Below are positions 1-7,711 of a stretch of 28,839 bases of DNA, piece after piece. Made by a program: the position numbers and the translations under genes. The stretch covers positions 1 to 28,839 of the forward strand of contig CALRIM020000013.1 in the NCBI GenBank assembly GCA_943360385.1, given 5' to 3'. A model generated the notes under the pieces. That model was not told where the DNA came from. It made no database searches and saw only the letters and a program-made list of their open reading frames with translations. The DNA comes from CAJBVG01 sp943360385 (GTDB lineage: Bacteria > Bacteroidota > Bacteroidia > Sphingobacteriales > Sphingobacteriaceae). Numbering within the stretch: the first letter of the stretch is position 1; each line of letters starts with the position of its first letter.

Positions 1-924
1 CGTAAACTGTTAGAGTTTCCCGTCCTCTTTTTAGGTGCTACTCCACAAAACACTCCCGGCCTATATAGCCTAATGAATTATGCAGATTTGGTTCTTGGAA
101 CTTGGTACCCAATGGGTGGCATGAATGAAATTGTAAAAGCGCTGGAAAGCATTGCTATTACTAATGGTGTAGAGATACACACCAATGAAGAAGTGCTTAA
201 AATTGCTTCTAAAAATTCTGTCGTAAGCGAAGTAATTACAAACAAGAATTCATATAAAGTTGATGGGGTAATTGCTGCTGCCGATTATGCACACGTAGAT
301 AATAATTTATTAAGTAAAGAAGATGCCAACTACGACGAAAAATATTGGGATACTAGAACCATGTCTCCATCTAGTTTACTCTTTTATGTTGGGGTAAATA
401 AACGACTAAAAAATATACTACATCATAATTTATTTTTCGACGAGGATTTTGAATTACATGCAAAAGAAATTTACACCGAACCTCAATGGCCAAGTAAACC
501 ATTATTCTATGTTTGCTGTCCATCACTTCTTGATAGAAGTACAGCTCCTGATGGTTATGAAAATTTATTTTTCTTAATTCCACTTGCTCCCAATTTAAAG
601 GATAGTGAATTAGAGCGCGAAAAGTATTTCGATATTATGTTAGATCGATTAGAGAAATACAGCGGGGAGAGCATCCGAAATAACATTATAGTAAAAAGGT
701 CGTATGCCATGAATGATTTTGTTAAAGATTATCATTCCTACAAAGGCAATGCCTATGGATTGGCCAATACTTTACTCCAAACTGCATTTTTAAAACCCAA
801 ACTAAAGTCGCGAAACCTCAAAAATTTAGTCTATGCGGGTCAATTAACCGTTCCGGGACCAGGAGTACCCCCTGCGATCATTTCTGGCCAGCTAGCCGCC
901 CAAGAACTGAACAAATTACTCTAA
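1..924 (+). CDS. crtI: Phytoene desaturase (CrtI family), 3' part only
   Basis: This is the C-terminal part (about 307 residues) of a CrtI-type FAD-dependent carotenoid desaturase, which introduces double bonds into phytoene at the membrane. The frame is open from the first base of the window, so the N-terminal FAD-binding domain lies outside. What is visible supports the family: the segment around NYADLVLGTWYPMGG, the middle substrate domain, and the C-terminal FAD-binding motif near residues VYAGQLTVPGPGVPPAI, followed by SGQLAAQEL. The first internal ATG at 73 is not the start. A sigma factor follows on the same strand after 165 bp. In many Bacteroidota an ECF sigma factor and a B12-type MerR protein sit beside crtI; here the sigma factor is adjacent and a MerR/B12 gene lies 25 kb away. 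Family call is firm; the exact desaturation product is not determinable. Confidence 0.93.
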   Translation, partial: RKLLEFPVLFLGATPQNTPGLYSLMNYADLVLGTWYPMGGMNEIVKALESIAITNGVEIHTNEEVLKIASKNSVVSEVITNKNSYKVDGVIAAADYAHVDNNLLSKEDANYDEKYWDTRTMSPSSLLFYVGVNKRLKNILHHNLFFDEDFELHAKEIYTEPQWPSKPLFYVCCPSLLDRSTAPDGYENLFFLIPLAPNLKDSELEREKYFDIMLDRLEKYSGESIRNNIIVKRSYAMNDFVKDYHSYKGNAYGLANTLLQTAFLKPKLKSRNLKNLVYAGQLTVPGPGVPPAIISGQLAAQELNKLL

Positions 925-985
925 AAACCAACAAAACCTCTGCTAACCCTTTTATCACATTATGTATTTAGAAGTTCTAAAATAG

Positions 986-1035
986 ATGTTTAAACACCAT
1001 GTTTAACATATGTATCAAAAAAGTTAAACAAAATA
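986..1035. promoter_or_regulatory. Candidate operator cluster (GTTWAAC repeats) upstream of ECF sigma gene
   Basis: Three copies of a GTTtAA(A)C-type element lie in the crtI-sigma gap: GTTTAAAC at 988-995, GTTTAAC at 1001-1007 and GTTAAAC at 1023-1029. The first two sit in a direct repeat ATGTTTAA spaced 13 bp apart. All three contain TnnACA (starts 991, 1003, 1025), the core described for operator repeats of Thermus CarH. The segment 1019-1035 is identical over 17 bp to 18274-18290 in the folE/cryptochrome intergenic region. Binding by a LitR/CarH-like protein is inference. Confidence 0.45.
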
Positions 1036-1036
1036 T

Positions 1037-1067
1037 TTGGAACTACGGGTTAATTAATTTAGATTTG
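1037..1067 (+). promoter_or_regulatory. Bacteroidota-type core promoter of ECF sigma gene
   Basis: A perfect TAnnTTTG -7 element (TAGATTTG) lies at 1060-1067, with a TTG -33 element at 1037-1039 and a 20-bp spacer between them. The expected transcription start is near 1074, about 16 bases before the ATG at 1090. It overlaps the downstream edge of the GTTWAAC cluster, so a bound regulator would be centred near -48. Confidence 0.6.
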
Positions 1068-1089
1068 TTCTACATAAAGGAAAAACACT

Positions 1090-1641
1090 ATGACAAGGTC
1101 AGAATTCAATGAGATGGTTTTAAGACAAACTGCTCCGTTAAAAATGTACGCATTGCATTTTACTCACGATTCTGAGGATGCTGATGACTTAGTACAAGAC
1201 ACTCTATTAAAAGCTATTACTTACTATAATAAATTCGCTGAAGGAACTAATTTAAAGGGATGGTTATATACCATTATGAAAAACACCTTTATTAATAATT
1301 ACAGAAGAATTACGAAGATTAATACTTTGGTAACAAAATCTGACGAAATAAGTTCAGCAAATTTATTTTATAGTTCCACTGTTAATAATGCAGAGGGAAA
1401 GTTCATCATGGACGATGTAAAAAGCGCATTGAACAATTTAGCTGATGATTATAAACTTCCATTTACGATGTATTTTGAAGGATATAAATACCACGAGATT
1501 GCTGATTATTTAACAATACCAATTGGTACAGTTAAAACAAGAATTCACGTTGCTAGAAAATTACTTAAAGGTCAACTTAAAGCATATGAACGAAATGCTA
1601 AAAATGTAAAAGTTGCGGAGGATTCGATTTTCGAAGACTAA
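1090..1641 (+). CDS. ECF RNA polymerase sigma factor, carotenoid-cluster type
   Basis: A 183-residue extracytoplasmic-function sigma-70 factor that would direct RNA polymerase to a small set of promoters. Region 2 is visible at about residues 15-80 (DADDLVQDTLLKAI for 2.2, then LKGWLYTIMKNTFINNYRR for 2.4), and region 4 at about 115-170 (YHEIADYLTIPIGTVKTRI is the -35 recognition helix-turn-helix). There is no anti-sigma gene next to it. The position directly after crtI on the same strand, with its own TAnnTTTG promoter, matches the sigma factor commonly found with carotenoid genes in flavobacteria. By analogy with Streptomyces LitS it may relay light control set by the B12-type MerR protein (26099-26995); that link is inference. 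The ATG start is followed by TRSEFNEMV and there is no in-frame upstream alternative that fits better. Confidence 0.88.
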   Translation: MTRSEFNEMVLRQTAPLKMYALHFTHDSEDADDLVQDTLLKAITYYNKFAEGTNLKGWLYTIMKNTFINNYRRITKINTLVTKSDEISSANLFYSSTVNNAEGKFIMDDVKSALNNLADDYKLPFTMYFEGYKYHEIADYLTIPIGTVKTRIHVARKLLKGQLKAYERNAKNVKVAEDSIFED

Positions 1642-1650
1642 AAAAATCAA

Positions 1651-1687
1651 AAAAAATCCCGTCTAGAAATAACAGACGGGATTTTTT
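1651..1687. terminator. Strong bidirectional intrinsic terminator
   Basis: A perfect 14-bp stem (AAAAAATCCCGTCT at 1651-1664 pairing with 1674-1687) with a 9-base loop. The GC-rich core is flanked by A-run on one side and T-run on the other, so it can terminate both the ECF sigma gene (ends 1641) and the convergent DUF4097-like gene (ends 1705). Confidence 0.92.
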
Positions 1688-1704
1688 GTTTGTAGTATAT
1701 TCGT

Positions 1705-2769
1705 TTATTGAAGATATACTGTAGTATAAGATGTTGTAAGAATTAAATTACCACCATTACCATTTCCAATTTTCCCTCGGTAATCATACTGATTCGAATG
1801 TTCAACCCCACTCTTTACATAATCTTTCATGTATTTATTATTTAGTTTAAGGTCACCAAATTTTAAATGAGCATCGAAATCTAAATTTGCAGTTTCATCG
1901 AACTTCATATAAACTGTACTAAAATTTGCATTAACCTTAATGAGTTCTACCGAAGAAGATATGGTACCTAACTCAGCATTCCCACAATATTTAAGGCTTA
2001 AATCTGCACTCTTTCCAATATAATCTAAATCGAGGTTTGCAAATTCTACTTTCGCAATTAACACATTTACTTTACGCAAATCTAAATCGCCATATCGTTG
2101 TGTAATTCTTAAAGAATTTGCTTCGAGAATAGAAGTTTTACCAAATGAATTCAGAATTTCTGCTAATCCAACTTTATCAATAGTCAATTTAGAATATTTA
2201 GATTCTATAAAAATATTATCTACCTCATTAATATCTGCCGCGCCAAAACTTACTTCTATTCTTTTCTCTTCCTTCCCAATTAATTTTTCAGCTTTAATAT
2301 TTCCATAATTTACCTTTATTTGCAGATGCCCGGTTAGAGAAGGTAAAAAAACATTTCCAAACTTATTCACTAGATTAAAGTTTAACCAAGCTGGCATATT
2401 AACACTATAATTAATTTGTAATGTTTGCTTGCCAGATCTAAAGGAACCAGAACGCAATAACGTTTTAAGATAAATAGATCCACCTGCTTTTGTTTCACTA
2501 ATGTTAACAGATTCTAATAATTCTTGAGATTTGCTTTCGGAATTAGCGCTCGACAACACTGTTATTTCAATAGCAACCTCATTTTTATCCCAGGTATTTA
2601 CGGTTACCTTTCCATATTCATTTTCTATGTTAAGTCTATCACTATTCGATACAGAATAGTTCTTGAGAATTTTTTTCTCGCGGTCGACATTTTGATTAGA
2701 TGCAAATGTTTGCAAACTAATAAAGCAAAATGCGACTAGACTAAAGCGGAACAATTTCTTCAGTTTCAT
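1705..2769 (-). CDS. Secreted DUF4097-like (beta-repeat) protein
   Basis: A 354-residue protein of unknown function. Residues 1-23 form a signal peptide (MKLKKLFRFSLVAFCFISLQ, cleaved after TFA), so it is exported. The mature part is a long run of short beta strands with repeated patterns such as LNIENEYGKVTVNTWDKNEV and GDLDLRKVNV, typical of DUF4097/adhesin-like beta-helix proteins that are frequent in Bacteroidota behind sigma/anti-sigma pairs. It is the last gene of the ECF operon; its start overlaps the end of the anti-sigma-like gene by 29 bp, which implies translational coupling. A role in envelope stress or surface structure is an inference from context only. It ends against the bidirectional terminator. 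Confidence 0.75.
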   Translation of the reverse strand: MKLKKLFRFSLVAFCFISLQTFASNQNVDREKKILKNYSVSNSDRLNIENEYGKVTVNTWDKNEVAIEITVLSSANSESKSQELLESVNISETKAGGSIYLKTLLRSGSFRSGKQTLQINYSVNMPAWLNFNLVNKFGNVFLPSLTGHLQIKVNYGNIKAEKLIGKEEKRIEVSFGAADINEVDNIFIESKYSKLTIDKVGLAEILNSFGKTSILEANSLRITQRYGDLDLRKVNVLIAKVEFANLDLDYIGKSADLSLKYCGNAELGTISSSVELIKVNANFSTVYMKFDETANLDFDAHLKFGDLKLNNKYMKDYVKSGVEHSNQYDYRGKIGNGNGGNLILTTSYTTVYLQ

Positions 2770-3274
2770 GTTTATTATTTTTTAATTGGTTAATTATATC
2801 TATTTGTTGATTTAAAACATTCACTTGCATTTGCAAATTTTCTATTACTGCCTGCAATACTATATCCTTTTTATTTTGATCTCCTAATTGAGGCAATAAC
2901 AATTTATAGTTTTTTTGTAGCTCTATAAGTTGATGTTCGAAATCCTTTATTAGCTCAGGGTTTGTAGATCTATATTGATTCAATTCATTCCTTTTCAACT
3001 CTATGAGAGAACTAAATTGAACTTGCGCTTCTTGCACTTCCATTGGAATATTATTCGCAATATTTTGGCTGTCGCGATTAAATTTATGACTCGCAATTAT
3101 CCACGTTAAGGAGATGAACAACATTATAGATGCTGCTGCCATGTAAGGCTTCCAAGAGAATTTGCTTTTCTGAGAATGTAACTTACTATTGATGTTATGC
3201 CATACTCTTTCTGAAGCAAAATCTTCATTAAACTCCTCTCTATTTTCTCTGATAAAATCTTCAATATTCTTCAT
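2741..3274 (-). CDS. Single-TM anti-sigma-like membrane protein
   Basis: A 177-residue protein with a charged cytoplasmic N-terminal part (about 1-42), one hydrophobic segment at about 43-62 (PYMAAASIMLFISLTWIIAS), and a periplasmic tail rich in Q, N, L and I that looks like a coiled coil (about 85-165). There is no zinc-binding HxxxCxxC anti-sigma motif. The position directly behind an ECF sigma factor, 18 bp away, and the topology fit a membrane anti-sigma factor of the kind common in Bacteroidota, but sequence alone does not prove sigma binding. Alternative: an uncharacterised envelope protein co-transcribed with the sigma factor. Confidence 0.65.
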   Translation of the reverse strand: MKNIEDFIRENREEFNEDFASERVWHNINSKLHSQKSKFSWKPYMAAASIMLFISLTWIIASHKFNRDSQNIANNIPMEVQEAQVQFSSLIELKRNELNQYRSTNPELIKDFEHQLIELQKNYKLLLPQLGDQNKKDIVLQAVIENLQMQVNVLNQQIDIINQLKNNKHETEEIVPL

Positions 3275-3287
3275 ACTCTGATTCCGA

Positions 3288-3316
3288 AATTGTTAATTAT
3301 TAATTGTTAATTCTAA
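3288..3316. repeat. 7-bp tandem repeat tract at sigma-gene 3' end
   Basis: Four 7-bp units (ATTGTTA, ATTATTA, ATTGTTA, ATTCTAA) run from 3289 to 3316. They span the stop codon of the ECF sigma gene (3293-3295), so the repeat encodes its last residues. The unit is close to ATTNTAA found at 7650-7677 and 23183-23217. Confidence 0.75.
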
Positions 3317-3841
3317 GCGAAGTTTCGCTTTCGCTCTTGCATATTGAGTTTTAGAAGTAGATTCAGAGATATTCAATATTTGTGCAATCTCCACATGATC
3401 GTATCCTTCTAATAGATATAAACTCAATACTACTCTATATCCGTCGGGTAAATTATTGATTCCATTTTTAATCCATAGAATCATTTCTTCATTCACATCT
3501 TTTATTTCAAAATCTAAATTATCATCAGCAATATTTTCAAAATTGCTATTATCAACTAATTCTAATTTTCGTTGCCTTAACAAACTAATGCTTCTATTAA
3601 TGACAATTCGTTTGAGCCAAGCCCCAAAAGTTGAGTCTCCTCGATATTCATTTATTTTAACAAATACTTCCAAAAATGATTCTTGAAGTACATCTTCAGC
3701 TTCAGCATTATGCCCTAGGATTCTAAAGGCAGTGTTATACATATTTTTTGCATAACGCCTATAGATTTCCTCTTGGGCAATGGAGTCGCCAGACTTACAT
3801 CGCTCAATTAAATAATCATGTATATCGAAAGATTGTCCCAA
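3293..3841 (-). CDS. ECF RNA polymerase sigma factor (TTG start)
   Basis: A 182-residue sigma-70 family ECF factor. Region 2 is at about residues 25-95 (AEDVLQESFLEVFVKINEY and the STFGAWLKRIVINRSISLLR stretch); region 4 at about 120-175 (YDHVEIAQILNISESTSKTQ). It is the first gene of a three-gene operon with an anti-sigma-like membrane protein and a secreted DUF4097-like protein, suggesting envelope-signal control. The start is odd: the only sensible initiation codon is TTG (3839-3841), because an in-frame stop lies two codons upstream and the next ATG would remove region 2. The last codons (LTINN, stop) are made of a 7-bp tandem repeat that continues into the intergenic gap. Confidence 0.88.
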   Translation of the reverse strand: MGQSFDIHDYLIERCKSGDSIAQEEIYRRYAKNMYNTAFRILGHNAEAEDVLQESFLEVFVKINEYRGDSTFGAWLKRIVINRSISLLRQRKLELVDNSNFENIADDNLDFEIKDVNEEMILWIKNGINNLPDGYRVVLSLYLLEGYDHVEIAQILNISESTSKTQYARAKAKLRLELTINN

Positions 3842-3905
3842 ATTTTAAATAATACAGATGAATGACGTATGAGAAATTCAAGGGTTGCATGAACAACCAA
3901 AAAAA

Positions 3906-4919
3906 CTATAAAGTATTTACTTCTCGTTCTAAAGATACTCCAAAACGGTTAATTACGCTCTGAATGATGAGTTCGGAGAAGTCGTATATTTCTTTTCCAG
4001 TTGCTCCGCCATGGTTTACAATAACAAGGGCTTGGTTCATCCAAGTTCCTACATTACCTATTTGCTTGCCTTTCCAGCCACATTGCTCTATAAGCCAACC
4101 CGCGGCTAACTTCACTTTTCCCTCAGAAACAGGATAGTTAACAATATTGGGAAATTGTTTACTTAGCAAATCGAATTGAACCTTTTCGATGATGGGATTT
4201 TTAAAAAAGGAACCAGAATTCCCGATAGTTGATGGGTCGGGTAATTTGCTCACCCTAATTTCAGAAACTACTTTTGAGACATCTACTATCGTTGGATTTA
4301 GAATATTTCTTTTCTTAAGTTCTTCTTCAATTGCTCCATAATGCAGTTTAAGTGTCGGATTTTTGGATAATTTAAACGTTACGGACACAATAATATACTG
4401 CCCCTTTAGTTCATTTTTAAATATGCTTTCGCGATACCCAAATTTACAATCTGCATTTGTAAATTTTTTTATTACACCTGTTGAAATCTCAAAAGCTTCT
4501 AAAGAAAAAATAGTGTCTTTTACTTCAACGCCATATGCACCAATATTTTGAATTGGTGATGCACCAACAGTTCCCGGTATTAAACTTAAATTCTCTAACC
4601 CTGCGAAACCCTTGTTAACATTATATTGAACGAATTCATTCCAAACTTCTGCAGCTCCTCCTTCAACATAAATATCACTTCCCTCTTCACATACGGTAAT
4701 GCCTTTAATTCCTAATCTAATTACAATGCCATCGAAATCTTTGGTAAGTAATAAATTACTTCCTCCACCTAAAACAAATCTTTTATTCGACTTAAATTCT
4801 TCAGTAGAAATTAATGCCGACAAATCTTCTTTGGAAGTTACTTCCACAAAATACTTAGCCTTTACGTCTATGCGAAAGGTGTTATATAGGAGTAATGATT
4901 TATTTGATTCGATAAGCAT
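3906..4919 (-). CDS. murB: UDP-N-acetylenolpyruvoylglucosamine reductase MurB
   Basis: A 337-residue FAD- and NADPH-dependent cytoplasmic enzyme that reduces UDP-GlcNAc-enolpyruvate to UDP-MurNAc in peptidoglycan synthesis. The type I MurB layout is complete: N-terminal NTFRID, the FAD-binding VLGGGSNLLL at about 50-59, GLENLSLIPGTVGASPIQNI at about 101-120, the catalytic region with GYRES, GNSGSFFKNP with the proton-donating Ser, and AAGWLIEQCGWKGKQIGNVG near the C-terminus. The long type I region is retained and length is normal. The upstream 79-bp gap to lpd is entirely tandem repeat, and no conserved promoter is apparent in it. Co-transcription with lpd is possible, without a functional link. 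Confidence 0.97.
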   Translation of the reverse strand: MLIESNKSLLLYNTFRIDVKAKYFVEVTSKEDLSALISTEEFKSNKRFVLGGGSNLLLTKDFDGIVIRLGIKGITVCEEGSDIYVEGGAAEVWNEFVQYNVNKGFAGLENLSLIPGTVGASPIQNIGAYGVEVKDTIFSLEAFEISTGVIKKFTNADCKFGYRESIFKNELKGQYIIVSVTFKLSKNPTLKLHYGAIEEELKKRNILNPTIVDVSKVVSEIRVSKLPDPSTIGNSGSFFKNPIIEKVQFDLLSKQFPNIVNYPVSEGKVKLAAGWLIEQCGWKGKQIGNVGTWMNQALVIVNHGGATGKEIYDFSELIIQSVINRFGVSLEREVNTL

Positions 4920-4920
4920 A

Positions 4921-5001
4921 TCTCGTATCTCGTATCTCGTATTTCGTATTTCGTATATCGTATTAATTAGCTAATTGGCACATTGGCTAATTGGCTAATT
5001 A
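4921..5001. repeat. Two-part 7-bp / 8-bp tandem repeat filling murB-lpd gap
   Basis: Six 7-bp units lie at 4921-4962 (TCTCGTA three times, TTTCGTA twice, TATCGTA). They are followed by four 8-bp units at 4970-5001 (GCTAATTG, GCACATTG, GCTAATTG, GCTAATTA). The tract starts two bases from the murB ATG and ends in the lpd stop codon. On the reverse strand the 7-bp unit reads TACGARA, related to the ATTACGA unit at 14188-14236. Confidence 0.85.
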
Positions 5002-6396
5002 AATATGGAGTGCTCTATTCCCTGTAGCAGCTAAACATGCTTCCTTAAACACCTCTGTATAGGTTGGATGAGCATGACTCATACGCGCAATGTCTTCGGC
5101 ACTTGCACGGAACTCCATCGCAACTACTGCCTCAGCAATCATGTCGGCCACACGTGGACCAATCATGTGTACACCTAAAATTTCATCAGTAGTAGCATCA
5201 GCGAGCACCTTTACCAGTCCATCTGTATCCATACTTGCACGAGCTCTTCCACTTGCTAGAAAAGGAAAGTTTCCTGTTTTATATTTTACACCAGCTGCTT
5301 TCAATTCTTCTTCGGTCTTTCCAACAGCAGCAACTTCTGGCCAGGTGTATACTACTCCAGGTATTAAATTATAATTGATATGAGGTTTTTGTCCTGCGAT
5401 AGTTTCTGCAACATAAATTCCTTCCTCCTCGGCTTTGTGTGCAAGCATTGCACCACGTACCACATCTCCAATTGCATATACTCCTTTTACACTTGTTTCC
5501 ATGTGTTCATTTACAGAAATTTTACGAGTTCTCTCTTCCGTTGTCAACCCAATTTTGTCTAATCCCAATCCTTCTGTATAAGCCACACGTCCTACTGCCA
5601 CCAAGCAATAATCACCTTTCACTACAACCTCTTCTCCTTTTGAGTTATCTGCCTTTATAGTAACTTCTTTTGAAGTCGTACTTACTTCTTTTACTTTATG
5701 GCTTAACAAAAATTCAAACCCTAATTTCTTTAATGATTTTTGTAATTCTTTTCCTAATGTTTTATCCATCGTTGGAATAATGGAATCCATAAATTCCACT
5801 ACTGTAACCTTTGATCCTAGACGAGCATATACAGAGCCTAACTCTAACCCAATTACACCCCCGCCAATAAGAACTAAATGTTTCGGAATCTCTTTTAAAT
5901 TCAATGCCTCTGTAGAAGTGATTACTCTTTTTTTATCTATGGTAATAAAAGGCAATGAACTTGGTTTAGAGCCTGTAGCGATAATTACATTTTTTGCTTC
6001 AATTATTGTTTCAGATTTCCCTTTCACAATAATTGTGTTTTTATCTTTAAATGAGCCAACACCTTCAAAAGTATCTATCTTATTTTTTTTCATTAAATAA
6101 GTAATACCATCTGTATTTTGCTTTACAACTTCATTTTTACGTGCAACTAATTGCTCAAGATTTACCTTTAAATTGCTCAATTCAATTCCATGAGTTTTAA
6201 AAGTATGTGCAGCATTATGATAATGTTCCGAGGAATCTAACATTGCTTTCGATGGAATACAACCAACATTTAAGCAAGTACCACCAAATGTGCTATATTT
6301 TTCTATAATTGCAGTTTTCATCCCTAATTGTGCTGAACGTATTGCAGCAACATAACCACCTGGACCAGAACCAATAACAACAACATCGTATTTCAT
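4999..6396 (-). CDS. lpd: Dihydrolipoyl dehydrogenase (E3)
   Basis: A 465-residue FAD flavoprotein that reoxidises dihydrolipoyl groups with NAD+ in the 2-oxoacid dehydrogenase and glycine cleavage complexes. N-terminal VVVIGSGPGGYVAA is the FAD Rossmann motif; the redox disulfide is C41-LNVG-C46; GGGVIGLELG at about 180-189 binds NAD; the C-terminal AHPTYTE holds the catalytic His443-Glu448 pair. I start at 6396 because MKYDVVVIGS is the standard N-terminus; a longer frame exists up to 6489 but it would overlap the upstream gene and adds 31 non-family residues. E1 and E2 of the 2-oxoglutarate complex are encoded 15 kb away (21967-25988), so this E3 is separately placed and probably shared. 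Confidence 0.97.
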   Translation of the reverse strand: MKYDVVVIGSGPGGYVAAIRSAQLGMKTAIIEKYSTFGGTCLNVGCIPSKAMLDSSEHYHNAAHTFKTHGIELSNLKVNLEQLVARKNEVVKQNTDGITYLMKKNKIDTFEGVGSFKDKNTIIVKGKSETIIEAKNVIIATGSKPSSLPFITIDKKRVITSTEALNLKEIPKHLVLIGGGVIGLELGSVYARLGSKVTVVEFMDSIIPTMDKTLGKELQKSLKKLGFEFLLSHKVKEVSTTSKEVTIKADNSKGEEVVVKGDYCLVAVGRVAYTEGLGLDKIGLTTEERTRKISVNEHMETSVKGVYAIGDVVRGAMLAHKAEEEGIYVAETIAGQKPHINYNLIPGVVYTWPEVAAVGKTEEELKAAGVKYKTGNFPFLASGRARASMDTDGLVKVLADATTDEILGVHMIGPRVADMIAEAVVAMEFRASAEDIARMSHAHPTYTEVFKEACLAATGNRALHI

Positions 6397-6445
6397 AAAA
6401 TATTTTTTAATGCCCAAAAGTAAGAAAGAAATTGCAGATAGCGAA

Positions 6446-7168
6446 CTACTTATTCGCTTCGATTTCAATGGGCTTATGACAACAATCAACTTTCGTTTCT
6501 TGTTTTGCTTGTTTCATCATCGGACTTATATAGGGAATTCCTAAGTTCATGCCGCGAAGAATTAAAACAATACCAACCAAAATTGAAAAAACAGGAATAG
6601 CCTTTTTAATTTTATTTCTGAATTTTAGATTCACAAATGAACCCATCATAGTTAACGAAAACATGGCAGGGATTGTTCCTAATCCGAAGAAGAACATAAA
6701 CAAACTCCCATCTATAGTATTCCCGGTTAACATGGCACCCGAAAGTGCTAAATAAACAAAACCACAGGGAAGTAATCCATTAATGAGTCCCAAGAACAAA
6801 TAGGCCGATAAACTTTTCATCTGAAATGCTTTTGAAAATGCATTCTTTATCATCGGTATTTTCAGAACAGAAATTTGTTTGAATTTAGAAGGTACAATAA
6901 AAGGAAAAGCAACAATTAAAATAATTAGCACTCCTGTAATAATAGAAACTACTTGTTGAAACCCTCCTAGAAACAACCCTTTCCCTAATGTTCCAAATAG
7001 CAATCCAATAATAGCATAGGTAATTACTCTTCCTAAATTATAAAGTAAAGCACTAATAATTTTTAAATTATTTTTTCCTTCATGTTGAGGCAAGGCTAAT
7101 GCAATTGGTCCACACATACCTATGCAGTGAAAAGAACCAAAGAAACCAAGTAGTAGTGCCGCAACCAT
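6446..7168 (-). CDS. TauE/SafE-like (DsbD_2) membrane protein of cbb3 cluster
   Basis: A 240-residue polytopic inner-membrane protein with about six hydrophobic segments. The N-terminal GSFHCIGMCGPIALALP (C15, C19) and the internal GLINGLLPCGFVYLALSGA are the paired signature of the DsbD_2 / sulfite exporter TauE/SafE-like family. The C-terminal tail contains VDCCHKP, a possible metal-binding cluster. This family is a regular last member of cco operons in Bacteroidota, where a role in copper or redox supply for cbb3 assembly is usually suspected; the substrate is unknown. It follows ccoH after a 39-bp gap filled with 8-bp repeats. Sulfite export is a weak alternative based only on the family name. 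Confidence 0.8.
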   Translation of the reverse strand: MVAALLLGFFGSFHCIGMCGPIALALPQHEGKNNLKIISALLYNLGRVITYAIIGLLFGTLGKGLFLGGFQQVVSIITGVLIILIVAFPFIVPSKFKQISVLKIPMIKNAFSKAFQMKSLSAYLFLGLINGLLPCGFVYLALSGAMLTGNTIDGSLFMFFFGLGTIPAMFSLTMMGSFVNLKFRNKIKKAIPVFSILVGIVLILRGMNLGIPYISPMMKQAKQETKVDCCHKPIEIEANK

Positions 7169-7170
7169 AT

Positions 7171-7202
7171 TCGTGTGCTAGTTTGCTCGTGTGCTAATAA
7201 AT
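7171..7202. repeat. 8-bp tandem repeat filling gap before TauE/SafE-like gene
   Basis: Units TCGTGTGC (7171-7178), TAGTTTGC (7179-7186), TCGTGTGC (7187-7194) and a degenerate TAATAAAT fill nearly all of the 39-bp gap. On the reverse strand the unit is GCACACGA, the same word family as the 8-bp block at 23223-23254. Confidence 0.75.
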
Positions 7203-7207
7203 TGTTA

Positions 7208-7642
7208 CTAGTTAATTACAATAACATTTTCTGCTTGGAAATCCTTCCCATCTACCGTCCAATTCACAATTACGCGATACATCCCTTTCGCAAATGTTGT
7301 TGTACTTATTGTTTGCACTCCATTCTGAGCTTTAATATCGAGTGTTCTATCAGATTTATTATCAGACGGCTTGTAAATAAATACCTTTCCTGTAATACTA
7401 GAAGATTTTTGTTCCTCTGGAAATTGAATTAAAACATCATTATTCCCAACGATGCATTTCAATTGTGTAGAAAGTGCTTTGGCGTTATTTAATTTATTGA
7501 GATCAGATTGATAGTTTAATTCTTTAGCGTAATAATCTGCACTCACCAAATCTACTTTTTGTCGAGCACTAACAATTACCATCGTTACAATAAGAGCTAC
7601 GAAAGCTAAGTATACTATTGTTATTTTTTTACCCCAATTCAT
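7208..7642 (-). CDS. ccoH: FixH/CcoH-like cbb3 oxidase assembly protein
   Basis: A 144-residue membrane-anchored protein of the FixH family, which assists late assembly of cbb3 cytochrome oxidase. It has one N-terminal TM helix (about 6-26, ITIVYLAFVALIVTMVIVSA) followed by the typical VDLVSADYYAKELNYQ segment and a small periplasmic beta domain. It sits between ccoG and the TauE/SafE-like gene, the normal order. The 64-bp gap to ccoG is made of 7-bp and 8-bp tandem repeats. Confidence 0.9.
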   Translation of the reverse strand: MNWGKKITIVYLAFVALIVTMVIVSARQKVDLVSADYYAKELNYQSDLNKLNNAKALSTQLKCIVGNNDVLIQFPEEQKSSSITGKVFIYKPSDNKSDRTLDIKAQNGVQTISTTTFAKGMYRVIVNWTVDGKDFQAENVIVIN

Positions 7643-7649
7643 TCTATTA

Positions 7650-7711
7650 ATTATAAATTGTAAATTATAAATTATAAATATATCAGCAGACTAGCATATC
7701 AGCATATTAGT
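7650..7711. repeat. Two-part 7-bp / 8-bp tandem repeat filling ccoH-ccoG gap
   Basis: Four 7-bp units at 7650-7677 (ATTATAA, ATTGTAA, ATTATAA, ATTATAA) are followed by four 8-bp units at 7680-7711 (ATATCAGC, AGACTAGC, ATATCAGC, ATATTAGT). The 7-bp block is next to the ccoH start and the 8-bp block runs into the ccoG stop codon (7707-7709), the same arrangement as in the murB-lpd and sucB-sucA gaps. Confidence 0.85.

Noticed and set aside
2380..2386. GTTTAAC inside the DUF4097-like gene (and again at 8630-8636 in ccoG) as operators
   Set aside because: They are isolated single 7-mers within coding sequence, expected by chance in AT-rich DNA; only clustered copies in promoter gaps were kept.
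4921..5001. CRISPR-like array
   Set aside because: Units are 7 and 8 bp, directly adjacent, with no spacers and no cas genes in the window.
6397..6489. N-terminal extension of lpd by 31 residues
   Set aside because: It overlaps the TauE/SafE-like gene and adds residues unlike any E3; MKYDVVVIGSGPGG at 6396 is the family start.
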